A stretch of 64,000 nt of DNA from Flavisolibacter longurius (GCA_013327885.1 JABUMY010000011.1:1-64000); one strand, 5' to 3'. Counted from the first letter of the stretch, positions 1 to 8,588 are shown. Notes: generated by a model not told the origin, from the letters alone. Numbers and translations: made by a program.

Positions 1-1
1 C

Positions 2-1006
2 GACAAAGGCAAACTGAGCGTAGTGGCCACCGACCTGGAGACCGTGATGCGCATACAACTGGATGTGGAAGCCAAAGAGGCTGGCAAGGTTTGTATACCG
101 GCAAAGATCCTGATGGACTCGTTGAAGAACATTCCCGATCAGCCGCTTTCGTTCAACATCGATAAAAACTTTGCCATTGAACTGACCAGCGATAATGGTA
201 AGTATAAGGTGATGGGCGAAAATCCCGACAACTTCCCGAAAGAGCCCGCTGCTGATGATACCACGTCGTTTACCATGACCTCGTCGGCTTTGGTAACAGC
301 TATCAATAAAACGCTGTTTGCGGTAAGCAACGATGATCTGCGTCCAGCCATGACCGGGGTTTTCTTCGAGCTCAACAAAGATTTTATCCAGTTTGTGGCT
401 ACCGATGCGCACCGCCTGGTACGCTACAAACGAACTGATGTAAGCTGTCCGAAGAATGATTCGTTTATTGTTCCCAAAAAACCACTAAATCTTTTAAAGG
501 CTGCCCTGCCGGCAAACGAAGACGAGATCACCATCAGCTACAACAGCAATCACCTGTTTGTAAAGCATGGTACCACGCAAATGAGTTGTCGCCTCATTGA
601 TGCCCGCTTCCCCGATTACAAAGTGGTAATCCCGGCCGACAATCCGTACAAGATGACCGTGCCAAAAAGTGATTTTCAAAGTGCCCTGCGCCGCGTTAGC
701 ATTTTCAGTAATAAAAGCACCAACCAGGTAGCCCTGCAAATCAGCGGCAGCGAACTGGGCCTGCAGGCCCAGGATGTGGACTTTAGCTTTGAAGGAACCG
801 AACGCATGAAATGCCAGTATGATGGCGAGGACCTGACCATTGCGTTTAATGCCCGCTTCCTGATAGAAATGCTGAACGCCGCCGATAGTGATGAGGTACG
901 CATGGAATTGAGCACACCAACGAAAGCCGGCCTGATCAAGCCTACGGAAAAAGATGATGAAGAAGATCTGCTGATGTTGGTGATGCCGCTGATGTTGAAT
1001 CAGTAG
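2..1006 (+). CDS. dnaN: DNA polymerase III sliding clamp, beta subunit (5' end outside window)
   Basis: This is the ring-shaped processivity factor that tethers the replicative polymerase to DNA. The reading frame is open from base 2, so the gene starts upstream of the window. About 334 codons are visible against a usual 370 or so, meaning roughly the first 40 residues are missing. The recognisable stretches are VATDLETVMR near the visible start, ATDAHRLVRYKR in the middle domain and the LVMPLMLNQ end. Bacterial clamps typically finish in a similar hydrophobic MPM-type C-terminus. The gene is followed by a strong hairpin terminator at 1091-1126 that is itself part of a repeat. Identification is secure from sequence similarity recalled from the family. 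Confidence 0.95.
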   Translation, partial: DKGKLSVVATDLETVMRIQLDVEAKEAGKVCIPAKILMDSLKNIPDQPLSFNIDKNFAIELTSDNGKYKVMGENPDNFPKEPAADDTTSFTMTSSALVTAINKTLFAVSNDDLRPAMTGVFFELNKDFIQFVATDAHRLVRYKRTDVSCPKNDSFIVPKKPLNLLKAALPANEDEITISYNSNHLFVKHGTTQMSCRLIDARFPDYKVVIPADNPYKMTVPKSDFQSALRRVSIFSNKSTNQVALQISGSELGLQAQDVDFSFEGTERMKCQYDGEDLTIAFNARFLIEMLNAADSDEVRMELSTPTKAGLIKPTEKDDEEDLLMLVMPLMLNQ

Positions 1007-1011
1007 GACGC

Positions 1012-1232
1012 TTGGCCCCCACCTAACCTCCACCGAGTGGGGGAGGAACAGCCAACGCACAGACACTTGCTTTTGCACGATACGTTTTTTAGCCTCCGCC
1101 AGTTTTTGGCGGAGGCTTTTTGTTTTAGTAGAATGAAACGTTCGGCACCGTAGGGACACGCTCTTGGCGTGTCCGCTGCCTGAAGCCTGCAGGGCTTCAA
1201 TGTAAATAGCGCCGGGTGAAACCCGGTGAAAA
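1012..1232 (+). repeat. Composite intergenic repeat, copy 1
   Basis: This stretch of about 220 bases lies between dnaN and the desaturase gene and has three modules: a CCCCCACC/GGGGGAGG block with GGAACAGCCAACGC, the terminator hairpin at 1091-1126, and a block with the GTAGGGACACGC/GCGTGTCC hairpin and the GCGCCGGGTGAAACCCGGTG hairpin. The reverse complement of the series aligns with 6537-6765. No gene is apparent in 1007-1438 apart from these modules. Confidence 0.75.
1091..1126 (+). terminator. Rho-independent terminator downstream of dnaN, embedded in a repeat
   Basis: The perfect 10-base arms AGCCTCCGCC and GGCGGAGGCT are separated by AGTTTTT and followed by TTTTTGTTTT. It lies 85 bases after the dnaN stop. 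A degenerate inverted copy of the same segment occurs at about 6631-6672, where the hairpin arms are no longer complementary. Confidence 0.8.
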
Positions 1233-1438
1233 TGGTGTTGAATGAAAACAGAACCCTGAAAGGGTTCAATGTTTATGTTTTGGGAATTCCTTTGTCGATC
1301 GGACGAAATGCTAACGCTTTCATTGGTAAAACGGCGATTGGCAGATTTTACTTTTTCCCAAAACCTGATTGCATTTTTCAATTCGCTGGAATAGACCGCA
1401 TTGCTTATTTTCATAAGAATAAAAATTCTTTTTATCCT

Positions 1439-2335
1439 ATGTGGGAAGACGTGCTTCGCTATTTTGAAACCCTTGAGCAGCGGCCGGTAGAGCGGATGGC
1501 TTTTATTGTGGGCGGCCTGCTTTTCTTCTGGATACTGGAAGGTGCCATTCCCCTGCTGGAACCGAAATACAAACAGACCAAGACCCGCCATGCAATGGTC
1601 AACTTTTATTTTACCGCCATTCACCTGGTAATTCAAACCGGCATCGCCGTGCTGATTGTGCTCTTAGCAGATTGGTGCCAAAAGGCCGATTTTGGCCTGG
1701 CGCAATGGATGGATTTGGGTGTGGTAGGAACGATCATCCTTGCCTTTTTTGTGTATGATTTTTTTATTGGCTGGCTGGCCCATTTTGTCGAGCACAAATC
1801 GTTTACGCTGTGGCGATTTCATATTGTGCATCATGCCGACAATAACGTAGATGCTACTACGGGCCTGCGACATCACCCGGTGGAAAGCATCATTCGCGGA
1901 TCATTCTTTTTGTTGGCAACGTTGGTGGCCGGTGCGCCTATTTATACCCTGATGATTTATCAAACCTTTCTTGTGTTTTTTACGGCCTTCACGCATGCCA
2001 ACATCAGTCTGCCAGCAAAGCTCGACAAGACTCTTTCTTATTTTTTTATTTCGCCCAACATGCACAAAGTGCATCACCATTGGGTGCAACCCTATACCGA
2101 CAGCAACTACGGCGCCGTACTTTCCATCTGGGACCGCTTGTTTGGCACCTATCGTCAACTGGCCCCTTTGGAGATCCGGTACGGGCTTGACCGCTATTAC
2201 CCCAACGAGCAGGACGAAAACTTCTGGCAACTGCTAAAAAGTCCATTCTTAGTACGTCAAACGTCAGACGGGAAATGTGAAACGGAAGACACTACAAAGG
2301 AGGGCCAGCCTTCCCGGCCAAAAGCCTCTGTTTGA
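1439..2335 (+). CDS. Sterol desaturase / fatty acid hydroxylase superfamily membrane protein
   Basis: This is a predicted integral-membrane di-iron oxygenase of the fatty acid hydroxylase superfamily, which hydroxylates or desaturates lipid substrates using histidine-coordinated iron. The histidine clusters typical of the family are visible: HFVEH, HIVHH, a following HHPVE, and HKVHHH further on. Several hydrophobic segments lie between them. The frame is open further upstream, but the ATG at 1439 (MWEDVLRYFE) is the best start because the upstream codons come from the repeat region. The protein is 298 residues long. Its last 27 or so residues (VRQTSDGKCET onward) are encoded by a word-type repeat and look non-native. 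The substrate cannot be told from sequence. Confidence 0.85.
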   Translation: MWEDVLRYFETLEQRPVERMAFIVGGLLFFWILEGAIPLLEPKYKQTKTRHAMVNFYFTAIHLVIQTGIAVLIVLLADWCQKADFGLAQWMDLGVVGTIILAFFVYDFFIGWLAHFVEHKSFTLWRFHIVHHADNNVDATTGLRHHPVESIIRGSFFLLATLVAGAPIYTLMIYQTFLVFFTAFTHANISLPAKLDKTLSYFFISPNMHKVHHHWVQPYTDSNYGAVLSIWDRLFGTYRQLAPLEIRYGLDRYYPNEQDENFWQLLKSPFLVRQTSDGKCETEDTTKEGQPSRPKASV

Positions 2336-2360
2336 CGTTTCCCGTTTCCCGTTTGTCGTT
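2255..2360. repeat. Self-complementary word element, family A (copy 1)
   Basis: The left arm (2255-2288) is built of variants of CGTCAAACG/CAGACGGGAAA. The right arm (2331-2360) carries the complementary words TTTGACGTTTCCCGTTTCCCG. The two arms can pair imperfectly over about 25 bases. The element encodes the C-terminal tail of the desaturase and reaches to within 16 bases of the kdsB start. Related copies lie at 19789-19940 and 31848-31885. Confidence 0.7.
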
Positions 2361-2375
2361 CCTTATTTTCGTTGC

Positions 2376-3092
2376 ATGAAAAGCATTGCACTTATTCCCG
2401 CCCGTTATGCCGCTACGCGTTTTCCTGCCAAGCTGATGCAGGAGCTCAAAGGCAAAACGGTGATCCGGCACACTTATGATGCAACGGTGTCAACCGGTTT
2501 GTTTGACGAAGTGATCGTAGCTACCGACAGCGAAATTATTTTCAACGAGATCACCGCAAACGGCGGCAAAGCCGTAATGACAACCGGGAACCACGAAAGT
2601 GGCACCGACCGCATTGCCGAAGCAGCGCAGGGGCTGGACGCCGATGTCATCGTAAACGTGCAGGGCGATACGCCGTTTGTAAAAAGGGAGCCGCTGGAAA
2701 AACTGTTGCAGCAATTTGAAGATTCATCGGTTCATGTTGGGTCGCTCATGCAGGTGTTGGAAGACGAAGCCCTCATTGCCGATCCCAACTACGTAAAAGT
2801 TTGTGTTGATAAAAAAGGGAATGCACTTTTTTTCAGTCGCAGCGTGATTCCTTTCCCCCGGAACAAGGCCATTCCGATCACGTATTACGAACACATCGGC
2901 GTGTATGCATTCCGTAAACAGGCCCTGATCAATTTTACCACCTGGCCCGTATCGCCGCTGGAAGATGCGGAAAAAGTAGAATGTCTTCGTTACCTCGAAA
3001 ACGGTGTTCCGATTCGCATGGTAATAACTGATTTTATGGGCGTGGAGATCGATACGCCGGAAGATTTGGAAAGGGCGGAAAATTTGATGTGA
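2376..3092 (+). CDS. kdsB: 3-deoxy-manno-octulosonate cytidylyltransferase (CMP-Kdo synthetase)
   Basis: This cytosolic enzyme activates Kdo with CTP to give CMP-Kdo for lipid A inner-core assembly. The family signature is clear: MKSIALIPARYAATRFPAK at the N-terminus (nucleotide-binding loop), VNVQGDTPF around residue 98, and the closing GVEIDTPEDLERAENL. At 238 residues it is close to the usual 240-260. The ATG at 2376 is chosen because the conserved protein begins exactly there and the 33 upstream codons come from a repeat. TATTTTCG at 2364-2371 resembles a -7 box and would give an almost leaderless message. It points to a Gram-negative organism that makes LPS. Confidence 0.95.
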   Translation: MKSIALIPARYAATRFPAKLMQELKGKTVIRHTYDATVSTGLFDEVIVATDSEIIFNEITANGGKAVMTTGNHESGTDRIAEAAQGLDADVIVNVQGDTPFVKREPLEKLLQQFEDSSVHVGSLMQVLEDEALIADPNYVKVCVDKKGNALFFSRSVIPFPRNKAIPITYYEHIGVYAFRKQALINFTTWPVSPLEDAEKVECLRYLENGVPIRMVITDFMGVEIDTPEDLERAENLM

Positions 3093-3129
3093 TAGTTGTA
3101 TTTTACCAATTAAATAGAATGTGGTTGAT

Positions 3130-3342
3130 ATGGCAAGTCCATTAAAATACATTGTTGACGACAACGGCCGGCGTACATCTGTGTTGGTGCCCATCAAGCA
3201 ATGGGAAGAACTGAATGCAGAATACAGCCGAATGCAGCAAAAGCTCGCCATCTTACAGGGCATTGCTACTGGTCTTCAGGAAGTGTCTGAAGCCAAAAAG
3301 AGCGGTGAGAAATTACAAACGCTGAAAGATTTTTTAAAGTGA
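3130..3342 (+). CDS. Antitoxin-like small protein of a type II toxin-antitoxin pair
   Basis: This 70-residue protein starts MASPLKYIVDDNGRR and has the SVLVPIKQWEEL motif typical of Phd/prevent-host-death-like antitoxins, followed by a charged helical C-terminal half expected to wrap the toxin. A GTG at 3121 in the same frame is an alternative start. Its TGA overlaps the GTG of the next gene by four bases (GTGA), implying translational coupling. Antitoxin function is inferred from motif, size and gene order. Autoregulation by the antitoxin would be usual, but no operator was identified. Confidence 0.65.
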   Translation: MASPLKYIVDDNGRRTSVLVPIKQWEELNAEYSRMQQKLAILQGIATGLQEVSEAKKSGEKLQTLKDFLK

Positions 3343-3698
3343 AAGTAACCGTAGTTGTTACCGAAAACTTTAGAATTGCTGCAAAGCCACTTTTAAAGAA
3401 GTTTCCTTCGTTGAAAAACGACTTGCTTTTGCTGGAGCAGGAATTAACAGGAAATCCAAAGATGGGCACAAGCCTTGGTCATGATGCTTACAAGATCCAA
3501 TTGCGCATCGGAAGCAAAGGCAAAGGAAAAAGCGGTGGTGCAAGAGTAATTACGCTGGTGGAAACCACCATCATTGTCAGCAGGAATGAAGAGGCAAATA
3601 CCGTCAACCTCTTAACCATTTACGACAAATCTGATACAGCTACCATAACAGACAAAGAATTAAAAGCATTGATTAAAAATTTCAATGCGGGCAAATAA
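3339..3698 (+). CDS. RelE/ParE-like toxin of the same module
   Basis: This 119-residue basic protein opens with MKVTVVVTENFRIAAKPLLKKFPSL. The fold suggested by its predicted pattern (two helices, then strands with YKIQLRIGSKGKGKSGGARVITLV) matches the RelE/ParE/HigB-type toxin superfamily as seen in Bacteroidota. It uses a GTG start that overlaps the antitoxin stop. The family acts as ribosome-dependent mRNA interferases or gyrase inhibitors, and which one applies here cannot be decided. Catalytic residues are poorly conserved across the superfamily, so the assignment rests on architecture and pairing. Confidence 0.65.
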   Translation: MKVTVVVTENFRIAAKPLLKKFPSLKNDLLLLEQELTGNPKMGTSLGHDAYKIQLRIGSKGKGKSGGARVITLVETTIIVSRNEEANTVNLLTIYDKSDTATITDKELKALIKNFNAGK

Positions 3699-3713
3699 TA
3701 AAACAAACTCGCG

Positions 3714-5291
3714 ATGGCAACAAACGAACAATTTCTGCAACGGGTAAATGAAGGCTATACATTCAAAGGCGAAACCCTGAAGATCGGTCGGGCTGTGCTG
3801 AACGGACAGGTAGTGGAAGGTGCCGATGTTTTGCTTCCGCTGCGCACCATGAACCGCCACGGCCTTATTGCCGGCGCCACCGGTACCGGTAAAACCAAAA
3901 CCCTGCAGGCCATCAGCGAAGGCCTGAGTGATGCCAGCGTTCCGGTGCTCCTGCTCGACATCAAGGGCGATCTGAGTGGCATTGCTGCTGCCGGTGCTCT
4001 TAATGATAAGCTGGCCGAACGGGCCGCCATGCTGGGCATGGATTACAAGCCACAGGCTTACCCGGTGGAGTTGCTGACATTAACAGCCAGCAAGCCCGGT
4101 GTTCGGTTACGGGCCACCGTTAGTGAGTTTGGTCCCGTGCTGCTTTCCAAAATTCTTGGCCTGAACGATACGCAGGGCGGTATTGTGGCCATGATCTTTA
4201 AGTATTGCGACGATAACAAGCTACCCCTGCTCGACCTGAAGGATTTTATTAAGGTGCTGCAATACGTAACGCAGGAAGGAAAGGCCGAAATTGAAAAAGC
4301 CTACGGCAAAATTTCCACCACCTCCACTGGCACCATCCTGCGCAAAGTGATCGAACTGCAGCAGCAGGGTGCCGATGATTTTTTTGGTGAAAGAAGCTTT
4401 GAGGTAGATGACCTTATGCGAATCGCCGATGATGGCCGTGGCGTAATCTCTATCCTGCGTGTGACCGAACTGCAGGATCGTCCGAAGATGTTCTCCACCT
4501 TTATGCTGCAGCTGCTGGCCGAACTATACGCAACGGCTCCCGAAGAAGGTGACCTCGACAAACCAAAGCTGGTGATCTTTATCGACGAAGCCCACCTCAT
4601 TTTTGATGAGGCTTCAAAGGTTTTGCTTGACCAGATCGAAACAGTTATCAAGCTCATTCGCTCCAAAGGCATTGGTGTTTTCTTTTGTACGCAAAATCCC
4701 ATGGACGTTCCGCCATCTGTTTTGGGACAATTGGGAATGAAAGTGCAGCATGCCTTGCGGGCCTTTACAGCTGTTGACCGCAAAGCCATCAAGCAGGCGG
4801 CAGAGAATTATCCCGAAACGGAATTTTATAAAACTGAGGACCTGTTGACACAACTGGGAATTGGTGAAGCGTTGGTTACCACGTTGAGCGAAAAAGGTAT
4901 TCCCACGCCACTGGTGCATGTAATGATAGCGCCACCCCGCAGCCGCATGGATATTTTGTCCGAAGGAGAGGTGATTGATGTTACCAATAAATCGAAGCTG
5001 GTGCAGAAATACAACCAGACTGTGGACAATGAAAGTGCCCACGAGATCCTGACGAAAAAAATTGAGTTGGCTGAACAGCGTTCGCAGGAAATTAAAGAGA
5101 TGGATGCCCAGGCGAAAATTGAAGCCAAAGAAGAAAAGCGGGCTGCTGCCAAGCCGGAAAAAACCTGGATGGACAACCCGGCGGTAAAGCAGGCCGGTCG
5201 TACGGCAGCTTCTATCATTACCCGTTCGCTCCTCGGTGTGTTGGGATTGGGCGGCACTACCCGAAGGAGAAAAACAACAAGCTGGTTTTAA
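3714..5291 (+). CDS. HerA-like ATPase/helicase, DUF853 (YjgR) family
   Basis: This 525-residue P-loop ATPase belongs to the HerA/FtsK-like DUF853 family. Walker A is GATGTGKTKT at residues 54-63. Walker B is KLVIFIDEAHLIF in the second half, and the stretch GVFFCTQNPMDVP follows as expected for this family. The C-terminus is a Lys/Glu-rich helical tail ending RRRKTTSWF. The cellular role of DUF853 proteins is not established. Relatives include DNA-pumping and end-processing helicases. It lies 15 bases after the toxin gene and upstream of a macrodomain gene, all on one strand. Confidence 0.88.
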   Translation: MATNEQFLQRVNEGYTFKGETLKIGRAVLNGQVVEGADVLLPLRTMNRHGLIAGATGTGKTKTLQAISEGLSDASVPVLLLDIKGDLSGIAAAGALNDKLAERAAMLGMDYKPQAYPVELLTLTASKPGVRLRATVSEFGPVLLSKILGLNDTQGGIVAMIFKYCDDNKLPLLDLKDFIKVLQYVTQEGKAEIEKAYGKISTTSTGTILRKVIELQQQGADDFFGERSFEVDDLMRIADDGRGVISILRVTELQDRPKMFSTFMLQLLAELYATAPEEGDLDKPKLVIFIDEAHLIFDEASKVLLDQIETVIKLIRSKGIGVFFCTQNPMDVPPSVLGQLGMKVQHALRAFTAVDRKAIKQAAENYPETEFYKTEDLLTQLGIGEALVTTLSEKGIPTPLVHVMIAPPRSRMDILSEGEVIDVTNKSKLVQKYNQTVDNESAHEILTKKIELAEQRSQEIKEMDAQAKIEAKEEKRAAAKPEKTWMDNPAVKQAGRTAASIITRSLLGVLGLGGTTRRRKTTSWF

Positions 5292-5309
5292 GAATATTGA
5301 GTCACAAGT

Positions 5310-5368
5310 CACGGAGGGGCACAGGTGAAAAATTCTCTGTGACACGCTGTCTTCTCCCTGCCTCCGTG
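5310..5368. repeat. Self-complementary word element, family J
   Basis: CACGGAGG at 5310-5317 is the complement of CCTCCGTG at 5361-5368, and the intervening words (GGGGCACAGG, TTCTCTGTGACACG, CTTCTCCCTG) are also partly complementary. It follows the HerA-like stop codon by about 20 bases and ends just before the macrodomain start. Confidence 0.6.
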
Positions 5369-5376
5369 GTTCGTAA

Positions 5377-5913
5377 ATGGTTTATATGCAAAACAGGTTG
5401 TCGGTCATCAGGGGTGATATCACCAAAGTGGAGGTGGATGCCATTGTCAATGCAGCCAATTCATCGCTGCTGGGCGGTGGTGGTGTGGATGGTGCCATTC
5501 ACCGCGCCGGTGGTCCGGCTATTTTAGAAGAATGCCGAAAGATCGTGGCGAGGCAAGGTGGTTGCCAAACCGGCAAAGCTGTGATAACAACCGCGGGCCG
5601 GTTGCCTGCAAAATTTGTGATTCATACGGTTGGCCCGGTGTGGCATGGCGGCAAGAAGAATGAAAGAGAATTGCTGGCCAACTGTTACCAAAATTCGTTG
5701 CAACTGGCGGTTAATAATGGTTGCCGGTCCATTGCTTTTCCCAATATCAGTACAGGAGTATATGGGTATCCGAAACCGGAAGCGGCAGCGGTGGCCGTGC
5801 AGGCTGTACATGATTTTTTAAATGGGAACAAGGTTTTGGAGAAGGTGATATTTGTTTGTTTTGATGAGGAGAATTTTCGGTTGGTGGAAGGTGAGTTGGT
5901 GAGGTGGGGCTGA
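5377..5913 (+). CDS. Macrodomain protein, O-acetyl-ADP-ribose deacetylase type
   Basis: This is a single macrodomain of 178 residues. The ligand-binding signature is complete: [20 protein letters not shown] followed by [14 protein letters not shown], then [14 protein letters not shown] and [12 protein letters not shown]. Family members hydrolyse O-acetyl-ADP-ribose or remove mono-ADP-ribose from proteins or nucleic acids. An ATG three codons downstream (5386) is an alternative start. It sits after the HerA-like gene and a word-type repeat, so it may be cotranscribed. The substrate is not decidable from sequence alone. Confidence 0.93.
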   Translation: MVYMQNRLSVIRGDITKVEVDAIVNAANSSLLGGGGVDGAIHRAGGPAILEECRKIVARQGGCQTGKAVITTAGRLPAKFVIHTVGPVWHGGKKNERELLANCYQNSLQLAVNNGCRSIAFPNISTGVYGYPKPEAAAVAVQAVHDFLNGNKVLEKVIFVCFDEENFRLVEGELVRWG

Positions 5914-6773
5914 GTTGTAGATTGTATTAGGATTGGTCTTACATTTCGTTAGTTTGTTTTCCACCTTTTCTCTCCCGAAAAGGTGGAGCCAAAAGTTCAA
6001 GGAAAAAGCAAACGCTCCGCTGCTTTTTCCGGGCCAACACACAAGGGCCATTCTTTATTGGTTGCAATATTCATTTTGTATGCAGTTCTTCTTTTCAACT
6101 TTCATTTTCACTTCACGTTGCTTGATACAAATGCATTCATCGGCCTATAAGGCAAGAAACTGCAATCGCTGTATTGCGCTATCCATTCTTTACAGCAAGA
6201 AGAAGTGTTAGGCCATGCGCAATAAGGCGCTGAACCAGTGAGATCAGGGAAATGGAAGGAGCTGCTGTTTTCTTATTTGAGATTTGATCATTGATAATTG
6301 TCTATTGAATATTATTCCTGCCTTCATTTGAACTGTTGACTGGTTTTCATTTTTCCTTCATCCAACTCCTCTTGCTAAAACAACTATCCCCTCCTTGGAG
6401 GGGCGACCTAACGTTTGTCATTTCCGTAAAGACTTGGGGTGGGTTTACGCAGCCCAATCTATGCCCTGTCCCTTCGGGGAAAACTGGTGCAACGCCAATA
6501 AACGGAAAACCCCTCCGGGGTTGTTTATTATCATTGCATTTGTTCACCGGGTTTCACCCGGCGCTATTCACAGGGAAGCCCGAAGGGCTTTGGAGAGAGA
6601 ATGAAATAATGACAAGTATTTCGTATGCATAAACAAAAAGCCGCCGCCAGAAAAACTGTCAGAGCTAAAAACATATCGTGCAAAAGCGTGGCGTTCTGCG
6701 TTGGCTGTTCCTTCCGCATTAGGCGGAGAGGTTAGATGGGCTTCTCCACCGGAGGGACCCAGGGGCCGTCCTC
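5914..6773. other. 860-base gene-free region made largely of repeats
   Basis: No open frame here looks coding. The region holds a perfect 10-base hairpin at 5961-5986 (CCACCTTTTC/GAAAAGGTGG), a second palindrome at 6388-6403 (CCCCTCC/GGAGGGG), G/C-rich repeat debris around 6470-6530, and copy 2 of the composite repeat at 6537-6765. It separates the plus-strand macrodomain gene from the minus-strand DUF3078 gene (convergent). Confidence 0.7.
6537..6765 (-). repeat. Composite intergenic repeat, copy 2 (inverted relative to copy 1)
   Basis: The order is TTCACCGGGTTTCACCCGGC (6541 on), then AAACAAAAAGCCGCCGCCAG with TATCGTGCAAAAGCG (6631-6687), then GCGTTGGCTGTTCC and a GGAGAGGTTAGATGGG block (6698-6740). 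Each part matches the reverse complement of the corresponding part of 1012-1232 in the same order, so this is a long diverged inverted repeat. Confidence 0.75.
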
Positions 6774-7697
6774 CTAAAACTTCAACTGCAGCCCTGCTCC
6801 AATCAATGATTTTATCTGCATGGCCGGGGATTTTCCTTCTTTGCCAAAAATGCGTACATCATCATCGTAAATAATATCGAGGTTCCAGCTTGCTGATAAA
6901 AACTTTGAAACTTTTACCGAGACCACATTGGTCATGAAGATGTCGATGTTCTGCGGATTGTGCCGGTAGTTTGAGAAAAGGTCAAGCCGGCCACGGTATT
7001 GCAGGTTGGGTGTAAAATCCTTGATATAATTGGCGCTGGCAAACGCACCAAATTCGGCATTCACATGCCGGCCCGAATCCACGCCATAGGCGCTTTTTGC
7101 CGACAGCGAATCATTCTTAACAATCACCAAACGACTGGTGATGGGCGAAATAAAGAATGAAAAGCTAGGACTTGGTTTGTAATCCAAACCGATACTGGAG
7201 AGCAGGTAGGCCGGTGATAAAAAAGAGGACGCAAATGTTTTTACATTATCCGGGTACGTATAGCCCCGTGCCAGTTGCGAACGAAAGTTGCCGAGCACAG
7301 AAAGGTTCCAAACAGAATCCAGCGCATAGCCGTACTTGGAAAGAACATCCAGGCGGTCATCGTTCTTGCGGCTTCCGAGGCTGGTGGTGTTCACATAACC
7401 AAAGTTGAAATCAAGCGTATTGTCCCAACTGTGCTTTCCTTTTTTATAGAACGAATACAGGTTGAGGTAAGAGGTTAGCGTCAGGGAAAAATCATCGCCG
7501 CCGGCGGCCCAGTTGCTCAGCGACCCTTGCGCCAGGTTTAAGTTGTAAATGCCGCCCCTGCGCCAGGCAAGGGTATCAGGGCCTTCCTTTTTGATTTGTT
7601 TGCTGGCTTCTTCGCGAAGCTGCTTTACCGTTTTGTCCTGTGCAGAAAGCGATAAAAAAAACAAACTCCAGCAAAGGGTGAAAATTGTTTTTAGCAT
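6774..7697 (-). CDS. DUF3078 outer-membrane barrel protein
   Basis: This is a 307-residue exported protein with a signal peptide (MLKTIFTLCWSLFFLSLSAQ). After it comes the DUF3078-type start LAWRRGGIYNLNLAQGSLSNWAAGG and alternating strand-rich sequence with aromatic residues, ending IGAGLQLKF, as outer-membrane barrels do. The family is found in Bacteroidota and its function is not known. It ends convergent with the macrodomain gene. murI lies upstream on the same strand with 31 bases between, so the two are likely cotranscribed. Confidence 0.8.
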   Translation of the reverse strand: MLKTIFTLCWSLFFLSLSAQDKTVKQLREEASKQIKKEGPDTLAWRRGGIYNLNLAQGSLSNWAAGGDDFSLTLTSYLNLYSFYKKGKHSWDNTLDFNFGYVNTTSLGSRKNDDRLDVLSKYGYALDSVWNLSVLGNFRSQLARGYTYPDNVKTFASSFLSPAYLLSSIGLDYKPSPSFSFFISPITSRLVIVKNDSLSAKSAYGVDSGRHVNAEFGAFASANYIKDFTPNLQYRGRLDLFSNYRHNPQNIDIFMTNVVSVKVSKFLSASWNLDIIYDDDVRIFGKEGKSPAMQIKSLIGAGLQLKF

Positions 7698-7728
7698 AAT
7701 TGGCAGAAGGTTGGTGGTTGAAATGGTG

Positions 7729-8550
7729 CTACAAATCTACATGTCTTCCCACAACAGGTTGCCCAAAGAAAAGGGAGGCTTTGCTGGTAAAATCTTCTGC
7801 GGAATCGGTTGTGTAAAAATGGCGTTGCGCCTGCCGTGAAATTTTCGTTTTAATTTCAGGATGGCGTTCCAGGTAATCCTGCAGGCTATGTGCTACGATC
7901 TCTCCTTGCGAAAGCAACTGAACACCAGAGGGCAGTTGTGCTTCAATTTTTTCTTTCAGTAAAGGATAATGCGTGCAAGCTAACAGCAGCGTGTCTATGT
8001 CTTTGTCTTTGGATAAAATCTGTCGGATATGCTTCTGTACAAAATAGTCAGCGCCTTCGCTCTGGTGTTCGTTGTTTTCCACCAGCGGTACCCACATCGG
8101 GCAGGCCTCCTGTGTGATCTTGAGCCCGGGAAAAAACTTTTCAATCTCGATGGCATAAGAATCTGATTGCACCGTGCCGTTGGTAGCCAGGATGCCGATG
8201 TGGTTTGTGCTTGTTTTTTTCCCGATGATCTCCGTGGTAGGACGAATCACGCCCAGTACTCTTGCCGTTGGATGCAAGCGCTGTAAGTCGTTCTGCTGGA
8301 TACTGCGCAGGGCCTTTGCCGATGCCGTATTGCAGGCAAGAACAATGAGCGGACAGTTTTGTTGTAAAAGCCACTCCACGCACTGGAGGGTATAGCGGTA
8401 AACGGTTTCAAAGCTGCGGGTTCCGTAGGGTGCCCGGGCATTGTCGCCGAGGTAGAGATAATCGTATTGTGGCAGGGCGGTTACAATTTCACGCAGCACG
8501 GTAAGACCGCCATAGCCCGAGTCAAAAACGCCGATGGGACAGAAGTTCAA
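7729..8550 (-). CDS. murI: Glutamate racemase
   Basis: This enzyme converts L- to D-glutamate for peptidoglycan. The diagnostic motifs are present: IGVFDSGYGGLTVLREI at the N-terminus, the first catalytic cysteine in VLACNTASA and the second in LLACTHYPLL. The protein is 273 residues long. In this frame the only usable start after the upstream stop (TGA at 8554-8556) is TTG at 8550, giving MNFCPIGVF. That TTG lies within a word-type repeat (AAAGTTC words at 8544-8579), so a repeat appears to supply the start codon. It is followed by the DUF3078 gene. Confidence 0.93.
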   Translation of the reverse strand: MNFCPIGVFDSGYGGLTVLREIVTALPQYDYLYLGDNARAPYGTRSFETVYRYTLQCVEWLLQQNCPLIVLACNTASAKALRSIQQNDLQRLHPTARVLGVIRPTTEIIGKKTSTNHIGILATNGTVQSDSYAIEIEKFFPGLKITQEACPMWVPLVENNEHQSEGADYFVQKHIRQILSKDKDIDTLLLACTHYPLLKEKIEAQLPSGVQLLSQGEIVAHSLQDYLERHPEIKTKISRQAQRHFYTTDSAEDFTSKASLFFGQPVVGRHVDL

Positions 8551-8579
8551 AGTTCACAGTTTAACGTTCAAAGTTATTG
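8544..8579. repeat. Word element, family I (AGTTCAAAGTTCACAG type)
   Basis: It consists of tandem variants of GTTCAAAGTT, and the murI TTG start codon lies inside it. It shows little internal complementarity compared with the other families. It lies in the divergent space between murI and the AraC-type gene, next to the family C element. Confidence 0.5.
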
Positions 8580-8588
8580 CCCAATCTG

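Noticed and set aside
494-1636. Minus-strand open frame of 380 codons across dnaN and the following repeat
   Set aside because: It is antisense to dnaN and to the desaturase start, has no family similarity, and arises from codon bias of the real genes.
4614-5345. Minus-strand frame of 243 codons opposite the HerA-like gene
   Set aside because: It is antisense to a clear P-loop ATPase and shows no signature.
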